Source of the DNA: Zygnema cylindricum
Lineage: Eukaryota; Streptophyta; Zygnematophyceae; Zygnematales; Zygnemataceae
Length of the DNA: 64,000 nucleotides
Direction of reading: 5' to 3'
NCBI GenBank assembly: GCA_037447655.1
Contig: JBBHKE010001856.1
Location: 383,384-447,383 of the forward strand
Positions 32,974-41,597 of the stretch are shown piece after piece. The notes beneath the pieces were generated by a model. The model saw only the letters and a list, made by a program, of their open reading frames with translations. It searched no databases and was not told the DNA's origin. A program made the translations under genes and the position numbers. The stretch's first letter is position 1. Each line of letters opens with the position of its first letter.

Positions 32974-34277
32974 ATGTTTAGGATGATTTTAAGTAATGAA
33001 ACAAAGAAACTTTATTATGCTGGTGTTCATGATTTTATGATGTGGCATAAGAGGCTTCGGCATGTGAATTTACACAAGTTAAGAGAGATGAAAAAGATAG
33101 GAGTGGTGGAAGGGATTAAGTTCAGTGAGAGTGATAATATAAGTGATTGTAGTGGATGTGCTCAAGGTAAAGCACACAGATTACCCTTTCCTAAAACAAC
33201 CACCTATAAGAGAGAAAAAATTCTAGATCTAGTACACACATATATTTAGGGACTGGCTAAAGTGCCCTCACGAAGGGGGAAGAGATTTATGATGACTATA
33301 ACTGATGATTGGTCTTGATATTCCCGGGTGTATTTTTTGAAAACTAAGTTAGAAGCTCAAGATTGTTTTAGACAGTATAAAACATGGAGTGAAAAACTCC
33401 ATGAAACTCCAATCAAGAGAGTAAGGAGTGACAATGGTGGGGAGTATACTTTTAACCAACTTGAGGATTTTCTGAGGGAAGATGGAGTCCAACACCAAAA
33501 GACAGTTCCATAAAACCTGGAACAAAATTGGGTAGCTGAAAGGTTAAATAGAACACTAAGTGATAGTGCTAAAAGTATGTTGTTAAATAAGAAGATAGGA
33601 AAAAGGTTTTGGGCATAAGCAATGAACTCTGCTAATTACCTCAAAAATAGAGTTATTACTTCATCTATAAAAGACCAAACACCTTATGAGAGATGGACAG
33701 GCCGGACACCAGACATATCTCACTTAAAAGTTTTCGTTAATCAAGTATTCAGTCAGGTACAGATCACTCTAATTGGAAGCTAATTCCTAAAGGGAAACCG
33801 GGATACTTATTAGGATATGATGAGGATGTTAAAGGATATAGATTTTATGATCTAAAAAGGGAAGATATAATCTTAGTAAAGCATCTAGTAGTTATAGATG
33901 AAGGAAAGTCTGTGGATCCCTTCAAATATACAAAGTCAGTAAAAATCAGATTTGAGTCAGAAAATTCTGATGACTTTGAGATTCCTAACTATCTAGGTTT
34001 TAGAGAAGATGACTTTCTTGCAGTTACAAATCAGACCAAAAAGGACTCGGCTGTGGAAACTCCAGTGACAACTCTACCCGAAGCAGAAGACATGGTGGAA
34101 ATTGATTTGGAATCAAGGGATAGGGGAGAAGCGGAGATTGTTCGAAAGAATCCACGAGAACCATATATTCCTGCCTCAGATTTTGAGGAGGGAAGGAGAA
34201 GTAGCAAAAGATTGCAAGAAAAACAGGTTAATAACAAGGTAACAAAACTATCTCATCAAGATGAACCTCAAACTTAA
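32974..34277 (+). pseudogene. B2 integrase
   Basis: The pre-integrase zinc domain is seen as MMWHKRLRHVNLHKLREM and DCSGCAQGKAHRLPF. The catalytic core has MMTITDD, VRSDNGGEYTFNQLEDFL and NWVAERLNRTL, which supply the D-D-E residues. The tail has YERWTGRTPDISHLKVF and an acidic stretch. Stops at about 33249, 33318, 33513 and 33617 break the frame. Confidence 0.85.
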
Positions 34278-35180
34278 AGAGAGGCGATGACTAATCCAGA
34301 AAGAAATCGGTGGAAGACAGCCATTAATGAGGAGTTGGCCTCAATTATGGCAGCCGATACTTGGGATCTGGTGGATTATCCACCTTACCGAAAACCAATC
34401 GGTTGTAAGTTGGTTTTTAAATTAAAATAGAACCTAGATAACAAAATCGAGCGCTACAAGGCTAAATTAGTGGCAAAGGGATTTACACAAAAGGAGGGAA
34501 TTGACTACGAGGAAACCTTTGCCCCGGTGGTCAGATTTCCCTCCGTCCGCATACTTCTCAGTCTGGCAGGAGCGGAAGACATGGAAGTGCACCAGATGGA
34601 CATCAAGACAACCTTTTTGCATGGAGAATTGGAAGAGGAGATATTCATGCGATAACCCGAAGGGTTTGTGGGGGAAGGAGAGGAGAGTTAGACATGCCGG
34701 CTAATTAAATCTCTTTATGGTTTGAAACATGCGCCTCGCCAGTGGAATAAGAAGCATGATGAATTTCTTACCGGTCAGGGATATGTCCGGATTGGCTCTG
34801 ATCACTCAATCTATGTTTTCGAAGATGAGGAAGGTTTTATATTTATTGCAATTTATGTTGATGATTTGCTTGTTTTAAGTAAATCAATGGAAAAATTAAT
34901 AAACTGAAAACCGATCATAAGGGGAGATTTGAAATGAAGGATATAAGGGAAGCAAAATATATTTTGGGAATTCAAGTAGAAAAACACCGAAAAAGAAAGA
35001 TTATAAGATTGACTCATAAAGAAGCAACAGGGAACATGCTTGAAAAATTTCAGATGGATAGAGCTAATAGTTGTACAACTCCAATGGAGTTGAAGAAGGA
35101 AAGTGAGGGGAGTGAGGAAGAAGGAGTCATAGTCTTAGACGAGGAATTATCTCATGAAGAACAGAAGTTCATGCAGACTA
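34278..35180 (+). pseudogene. B2 reverse transcriptase
   Basis: The order is typical: [20 protein letters not shown] (34470), MEVHQMDIKTTFLHGELEEE with the first catalytic Asp (34600), HAPRQWNKKHDEFL (34730) and FIAIYVDDLLVLSKS with the YVDD active site (about 34854). A TAA at 34654 falls where B1 encodes Gln, and one frameshift separates 34655 from 34722. Confidence 0.87.
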
Positions 35181-35855
35181 TTCTTTACAAGCAAGTAGTG
35201 GGAAGTCTAATCTATTTTATAAATTGTACCCCACCAGATTTAGCTGCAGCTGTAGGAGTGCTGAGTAGAAGTCTAAATACTCCCACTAAGAGGGATTGGG
35301 AGGCAGCTAAGAGAGTCCTTAGATATTTGATAGGAACTAGGGATCTATGGTTGCATTTGGGTGGGGAGAATATTGATATCACTACTTGGAGTGATGCTAG
35401 TTATGGTGATGCTCCGATGAGGAGATGCACTTCTGGATATATATTATATGTGGGTGATGGGCTTGCTGTTGGAGTAGCAAACAACAAAAAGGTTATTGCT
35501 CAGTCCACCATTGAGGCTAAGTATATGGCCTCTTACTCTGCTGTAAAAGAATTGATGTGGGTCAAGTCTTTGCTTCGTGAGCTTGGTCACCTTAAGAGTG
35601 GTGTGCATATTTTTTTTTTTGATAATCAGGCAGCAATCGCTATTTCTGCCAATCCTAAACATCATTTTAAAGCCAAACACATGGACATTAGATTCAGCTT
35701 TATTAGAGAGAAAGTAGAAAACAAAATAATCAGTTTAGAGTATTGACCAGATAGTGAGATGGTAGCAGATATGATGACCAAACCTGTGCTTTTCCCTAAG
35801 CTAATTTTGTGCAGGGAGAAGTGTGGTCTGAAATTAAAGATTGACTAGAAAATAA
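35180..35855 (+). pseudogene. B2 RNase H
   Basis: The open part runs within 34934–35746 with KQVVGSLIYFINCTPPDLAAAV, TTWSDASYGDAPMRRCTSGYILYVG, STIEAKYMASYSAVKELMWVK and FFDNQAAIAISANPKHHFKAKHMDI. A TGA near 35744 replaces Arg. The E-A-E-Y-M motif reads E-A-K-Y-M. It ends beside the purine tract. Confidence 0.87.
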
Positions 35856-35861
35856 GGGGAG

Positions 35862-36928
35862 TGTAGAAATTAATGGTCTATTAAAAGTATTTTCTAGATC
35901 TAAATAAAAATATAGAAAGAAGCCGAGGCAGTTTCCCTCTAACTTCTCTCTCCAACTCTCAAACTTGTCGCAGTCACTGAGAAGTTGGAGAGGAAGCTAG
36001 AGCCATGGCTACCTAGGCTATCTAGAGGTTTACGCGAAATATATATATTAGTTTATTTATCGTTGGGTTATTTACTAAAAGAATATGTGTTTACCCCACG
36101 ATAGGATCTTGGTACCTGCCGGACGATAAACAGCCGGTAGCCGGTAGCCTTAACCGTTAAGTCTAGATATAGTGTTACGTATTACTAGGTTTGATAATTA
36201 GTTAAACATTAAGACGTAGGATAGTTCATTTAACTGGAACAATTTTACGGGAGACATAGATCCAGTAATGTAAAAGTACGGATTACGGTACGGATACGAA
36301 ACAAATACCGCGCATTTATTTATTTAGCAAAACGAATACCACGCATGTATTTATTACGGCTGCGATTTAATGTGAATTTAATCGGACGGCCGAAATTAAC
36401 GCCGAGATCGCGGAAGAGGATTTCGGTGGTTTGTGGTCATTGCCACATTGGATGACACGTGACGAAATTACATTGGATCGTGGTATCCCCGGAGATTACG
36501 GCACCAAATCCGGATATGACATGTGTCGAAATTTAGGCCATGTCGTATAATGTCCGTACAGAAAGTACACCGGCAGCTGTACTTTTGTGTACGGGAGTGT
36601 AATCTGATTGGCTCTGTTCATCAGTAGATAGAGTCTGTGAGAGAGATAGGACTTAAAAAAATTAGGAGATAAGACCCTCTCTCCTAGAGAGCTTGTGTAC
36701 AAAAGGTCAACTTTGACCCTCCATAACTTACTACTCAGAGAAGCAAATTCAGAGATTCTTAGTGCTATCGACTCAAGGGAGTCTTGCCTTCATAGGGGTG
36801 AAGGTGGTTAGAGTTTTTGTCTTCCAAGGTGGCATTTTTTCTTGCTGAAACACAAAAGGGTAAGAGTTATCTTAGAGGCTTCTTAGAAGTTGTTCACTCT
36901 GAGGACTTATGGAGGTCTTAAAGTTACA
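35862..36928 (+). repeat. B2 3' LTR
   Basis: It runs from TGTAGAAATTAATGG to AAAGTTACA, 1,067 bp, with a match to 30466–31511 throughout. Confidence 0.92.
36088..36178 (-). promoter_or_regulatory. tRNA-like module in the B2 3' LTR
   Basis: The minus-strand A-box-like TAGACTTAACGGTTAAGGC is conserved. The B-box reads GATCCTATC, so it is weaker than in the 5' LTR. Confidence 0.55.
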
Positions 36929-37106
36929 ACAAGCAGCATATCACTTGACTAAGGGAATTTATAGAGATAAAATTGTTGTTTGTAATAAACTCACTTGACA
37001 AATGGAGTTCATAGAGAAAAAAATGTTGTTTGTAATTAGCTTACGAAAGTTTGTACTATTTAGTGAGGACAATTGATAGTATGCACAAAATGACCAAGAG
37101 ACTGGG
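36929..37106 (+). pseudogene. C1 end of RNase H and purine tract
   Basis: The sequence resumes C1 after B2: the LTKG-type coding end at about 36948 matches C2 near 40900. A tandem duplication of about 50 bp (36948–37040, around TGACTAAGGG/TGACAAATGG) is present here and absent from C2. GAGACTGGG precedes the LTR. Confidence 0.7.
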
Positions 37107-37695
37107 TGTGTGAATTGTGAGACTATTTCCTACTAAGGACTAGAAGTCAAAGTTAGTCAAAGTGACGTGAGAGTTTAGTATCAAGTTAGTCTTTTTTGGT
37201 ACATGCACGATTGATTAGACTTCAAGGTACATTTACGTAGAAATCAAGGAACATATGCGTCGATGTCAAGTTACATTTACATAGACGTCATGATTTGATG
37301 AAACATGATAGCTTACTTGTATTCTACGACAAGTGAAGTCGACGTAGATTTTGAGTATGTTTCACCTAGTAAATTGTGACCATTAATTTGATCATGTAGT
37401 TCACACGTTAGGGTTTGATTCCTCTACGTGAAACACAAGTAGCTTTATACCTACATTATTCACACATATAAAATGTACTCATGTTTGACATTGAAACTTA
37501 ATCATCAATCTACTAAATGATTCTCTCCAACTTTTTGCGTTGCTTTTTTGCACTAAGTGTTTATTTTGTCGTGTAATTAATATATCTTCCTCATTGGTCA
37601 GTAATTAAGCTTCTCTTCTCATATAGAGAGTTTATTTCTTAGTTTCTTGTCTTGTGATTGATCGATCCCATAGACACTTTTTCTGAATCTCAACA
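37107..37695 (+). repeat. LTR shared by C1 (as 3' LTR) and C2 (as 5' LTR)
   Basis: 589 bp, from TGTGTGAATTGTGAG to TGAATCTCAACA. It matches 41006–41597. C1's RNase H end and purine tract lie directly upstream, and C2's primer-binding site lies directly downstream. Confidence 0.88.
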
Positions 37696-37709
37696 TGGAA
37701 TCGGAGCTT
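37696..37709 (+). promoter_or_regulatory. C2 primer-binding site (initiator tRNA-Met type)
   Basis: TGGAATCGGAGCTT directly follows the LTR end CAACA. It resembles the common copia site TGGTATCAGAGC, complementary to the 3' end of initiator tRNA-Met, with two mismatches. Confidence 0.75.
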
Positions 37710-37719
37710 TAGGTTTTAT

Positions 37720-38500
37720 TAAAAGACATCCACAAATTTAATGGAAGTAATTATTTATTGTGGAAAGCTAAGATGATCCGAATAGTAAAATTTAAGAATT
37801 ACTGGAGTATTATAGCAGGAACTAAACATAAACCTACAGATGCCCTGCACTAGGATATGGTAAAAGGGAAGAAGAAGCAGCGACATTAATTTTTCTAGCA
37901 GTGGAAGATATTGAACTTTTACACATAGTTGAGTAGGATAAACCTAAGGCTATGTAGTATAAACCTAAGGCTATGTGGGATAACCGAGAAGTGTACATGA
38001 GCGTACAAATCCGTCCAATATTATGGAATTAATGAACAAATTGATGGACTTTAGTATGAAGAGTGGAGATACTATGGAAACCCATATTAATTAACTGAAA
38101 GAGCTTAAGTTACAGCTAGTCGCAGTCGTCACAAAAACTAAATGATGATGATTTGATCCTCACATTTTTTAGGTCATTGCCATCACAATATGCTATGATG
38201 ATCACGGCTTTGAAAAGTCAACCTACAGTAGATTTTGATGCAGTATGTCAACATTTCATTCAAGAATAAGTTGAAATTAAAAGAAAGGAGGAAAAAGAGT
38301 CAAATGTAGCTCTTTATGCCATAGGCAAACAGTCAGTAAAACATAGTGAGTTAGTAACTGCTTGTGCTATATGTGGGAAAACGAATCTTCAGATTGTTAA
38401 TTATAGATTTAAAAAGGAAGAGGTTGAAAAATTCAAGAAAAAGATTGTTTGTTATAGTTGTGGAAAACCAGGTCATAAGTCTGTAGTTTGTCGTAGTAAA
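37720..38500 (+). pseudogene. C2 gag with zinc knuckle
   Basis: The start has a FNGSNYLLWKAKM-like segment typical of copia gag, in broken frames (about 37735–37780). Helical gag blocks follow to 38330. CYSCGKPGHKSVVC at 38450–38491 is a complete zinc knuckle. Stops and frameshifts are frequent. Confidence 0.75.
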
Positions 38501-39118
38501 GACAAAAATATACAGAACAAACAATCTTTTGCCATGAACATTGTAGTTGAGACTAAACTTTTACTCACACAGTATAATGCTCAGTAAAGCAAATAGATTA
38601 TAGACTCTGGAGCGTCTCATCATATAGGTAATGATAAGTCTATTTTTTCTTCTCTCACAGCTTTTACAAGGTCATCGACAAATAATACTGGTCAGATGAT
38701 AAGATTCTAGACATCAATTTAATGGGCGAGGTTAAGTTGCAGTTATAGTTTAATACTGGTAACCATGATGGCCATTTAAAAGAAGTTTTATACTTACCAG
38801 GTTTAAAGCATAACCTTTTTAGTGTTATGTATGCTGTGAGGAGTGGACTAAAAGTCGAATTTGAGAAAAAGAATACGAACGTTGTGAAATCAGAAGTGAG
38901 GAATAGCTTATTGCTATTGGATATCCAAAAGGGAATATTTTTTCTCTACGTTTGGATGATGAAGATGCATAGATGAATTTTAGCAAAGAAGCACAGATTT
39001 TGGAGCTATAACATCAGCATTTTGGTCATTTGGGAGAGATAAATCCCAAACGACTCATCGAAAACAAGATGGTCAGAGGACTTAAGGATGTCAACTCAAT
39101 GACAACTTTAAGACACCA
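38501..39118 (+). pseudogene. C2 protease and truncated pre-integrase
   Basis: IIDSGAS near 38600 is the protease active site. LKEVLYLPGLKHNLFSVM follows at about 38778, and an HFGHLGE-like segment with ENKMVRGL comes next at about 39015–39080. At this point integrase should follow but does not. Confidence 0.78.
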
Positions 39119-40410
39119 CGTACTCTAGTCAAAGAACATGAAAATAAGGCCTCTTCATCCACGCTAACTTCTAACTTCCGCCATCCCCAATGGAATATCA
39201 ACCTTTCAATCTTTACCAGTGGAGAAGTTACCTGCACCACAACCTTCGCAAATTACTACCTCTCCGAATATGATTCAACAACAGAGATTGAAGGTAACCC
39301 CACAAAGAGTCTATAATCTAATACGTGCTAAACGAAAACTACTCATTGAAGAAATGGGAGATTTGGGTTTAGCTTATTGTTTAATGGCGACAAAGGGGGA
39401 ACCGCAAACATTTCATGAAGCTTTGGAGAGTTCTAATTCTCAGAAATGGAAAAAGGCAATAGAATTAGAATATGACTCACTTATAAAAAACAAAACTTGG
39501 ACCTTAGGTGAACGCCCTAAAGAGAAAAACATAGTGGGGTGTAAATGGGTTTTTAAGATTAAGAGGAAGTCATATGGGTCTGTGGAAAGATATAAATTAA
39601 GGTTGGTAGCTAAGGGGTATTCCTAAAAAGAGGGGGTTGATTACGTTAAGACTTTCTCACAAGTAGTGAAATTTAATAGTCTTTATAGTTTAATAGCTTT
39701 AGGGGCAGCAGAGGGTATGCACATGCATCAACTAAATATCAAAACTGCATTCCTTAATGGGGATTCAAAGGAAGAAGTCTACATGAAACAACCAAAGGGC
39801 ATGATAGAACTAGGAAAAAAACACATTGTGCGTAAACTACACAAATCCATATAGGGTATAAAACAAAGTCCTAGGTGTTGGAACATCAAACTTAACATCG
39901 AAATGAGAAAAGAGGGCTTTGAGAGGAGTCACACAGATTGAGCAATTTACATTATTGAGGAATAAAAAAACGTAGTGATTGTCTTAGTTTATGTTGATGA
40001 CATGAGTGTGTTTGATTATCTGTTTGCTGAGATTGAGAAGTTTAAACGGTTCTTAAATAGCAAATTTGAGAGGATTGACCTTGGACAGTTAAGTAACCTT
40101 CTTGGTATTAAAATCAAAGTTGATGATTATAGAGTTTCCATGAATCAACAAAAATATGCTAGAGAAGTATTTAAACGCATTTGTATGGAAAACTGTATTC
40201 TTCTATCAACACCTTTATACCCATGTCAAAAGCTTACGAAAGAAATGGGTCCTAAGTCAAAGTTTGAAAAGGAACATAGGAGGCAAGTCCTTTACAAAGA
40301 TGTTGTGGGCAACTTGATGTACTTAATGGTTCACACACGCCCTTATATAGTTGCAATTATAGGTTTAGTTAGTCAATTTATGAAAAACCTAACCTGAATA
40401 TAGAGCACTA
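39119..40410 (+). pseudogene. C2 reverse transcriptase
   Basis: The open part 39219–39626 has HEALESSNSQKWKKAIELEYDSLIKNKTW and IVGCKWVFKIKRKSYGSVERYKLRLVAKGYS. 39666–39854 has HMHQLNIKTAFLNGD, where Asn replaces the first catalytic Asp. 39975–40397 has VLVYVDDMSVFDY, the active-site loop, and VVGNLMYLMVHTRP. Stops separate the parts. Confidence 0.85.
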
Positions 40411-40900
40411 GTATGCTGTTAAACGTATTTTATGTTAGGTCAAAGGGATTTTAAAATACAGTCTACAATTCCTGATAGACGTTGGAGACATTCATTTTTG
40501 CGGCTATGTTGATGTGGATTGGGGAGGCGACCTTGACACAAAGAGGAGCACTACTGGCTAAATTCTCACGTGTTTAAGAGGACTTAACAGTTGGAGTTCT
40601 AAATACCAATATTCTGTGGAATTATCAAGCACAGAGGCGGAATACGTGGTGGCTTCTCAAGCAACATAGGAAGCCATTTGGCCTCGTAACTTTTTTTCTG
40701 AGATAGGGTTTGAACCCATAGAGGAGACTTTGATTCATAAAGATAATCAGAGTAGCATTGCTTTGATGAAAAATCTAGTTTTCCATGCAAGGACAAAACA
40801 TATAGACATTCAGACACATTTTGTGAGAGAATAAGTTGAAAATGAAGTTTTAAAGTTTGAGTTTGTTGGTTCAGCTCAACTAGTAACAAATTTTTGACTA
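40411..40900 (+). pseudogene. C2 RNase H
   Basis: Broken frames contain the YVDVDWGGDLDTKRSTTG-like block (40505–40560), SSTEAEYVVASQAT (about 40625) and the NQSSIALMKNLVFHARTKHIDI region (about 40745–40815). A TAG falls in the SQAT-EAIW segment. Confidence 0.8.
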
Positions 40901-41005
40901 AGGGAGTTCATAGAGATAAAATTGTTGTTTGAAATTAGCTTACAGGAGTTGGTCCTATTTAGTGTGGACAATTGATACTATGCAAAAAATGACATAGAGA
41001 GGGGG

Positions 41006-41597
41006 TGTTAGAATTCTGCGTCTATTTCCTTCCAAGGACCAGAAGTCAAAGTTAGTCAAAGTGAGGTGAGAGAGAAGTATAAACCAAAACTCATGCTTGG
41101 TACATGTACGCTTGATTAGACGTGAAGGTACATTTATGTTGACACCAAGGTACAATTGCGTTGACGTCAAGTTACATTTACGTAGATGTTAAGATTTGAT
41201 GAAACGTGGTTTCTTACATGTATTCTACGGCAATTGAGGTGGTTGCAGATTTTGAGTATGTTTCACGTAGTAAATTGTGACCGTTAATTTGATTGCGTAG
41301 TTCACACGTTATGGTTTTATTCCTTTATGTGAAACACTAGTAGCGTAGTACCTACGTCATTCACATATATAAAATGTACTCATGTTTGACATTGAAACTT
41401 AATCATCAATCTACTGAATGATTCTCTCCAATTTTTTCCCTGCAATTTTTGCACTGAGTGTTTATTTTGTCCTGTTATTAATCTATCTTCTTCCTTGTTC
41501 AGTAATTAAGCTTGTCTTCTCATATAGAGAGTTGTTTTCCTTAGCTTCTTGTCTTATAATTGATCGATCCTATGACCATTTTTTTCTAATCTCAACA
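41006..41597 (+). repeat. C2 3' LTR
   Basis: 592 bp, from TGTTAGAATTCTGCG to TAATCTCAACA, directly after GAGAGGGGG. Confidence 0.9.

Larger units (their letters stand above)
30466..36928 (+). mobile_element. Copia-like element B2, complete outline
   Basis: Perfect 5-bp duplication ACAAG (30461–30465 and 36929–36933). The LTRs are 30466–31511 and 35862–36928, and the purine tract AAAATAAGGGGAG precedes the 3' LTR. All copia domains are present in order. At least nine in-frame stops are visible, several at codons that B1 keeps as Gln or Trp. The insertion lies in C1's RNase H gene, in the same orientation as C1. Confidence 0.93.
21648..37695 (+). mobile_element. Copia-like element C1, split by B1 and B2, 5'-truncated
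   Basis: C1 occupies 21648–22276, 28692–30465 and 36929–37106, plus the LTR at 37107–37695. It begins inside the gag zinc-knuckle region, where the sequence matches C2 from about 38490. It then has protease, a short stretch after protease, reverse transcriptase and RNase H. The parts join correctly across both nested insertions by comparison with C2. It lacks LTR, leader and most of gag on the left, replaced by B3. It also lacks the integrase core, as C2 does. Confidence 0.8.
37696..41597 (+). mobile_element. Copia-like element C2, lacking integrase
   Basis: Between the LTRs at 37107–37695 and 41006–41597 lies an internal region of about 3.3 kb. It has gag, knuckle, protease, reverse transcriptase and RNase H. 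After the post-protease block at about 39040–39110, the sequence passes directly to the region that precedes RT, with no zinc H-H-C-C domain and no D-D-E core. Many stops are present. The 5 bases left of the shared LTR (CTGGG) and right of the last LTR (AAGAT) differ, so no target duplication flanks C2 alone. Confidence 0.85.

Noticed and set aside
37107-41597. C2 as an independent insertion with its own duplication
   Set aside because: The 5 bases outside the two LTRs do not match, and C1's end adjoins the same LTR.
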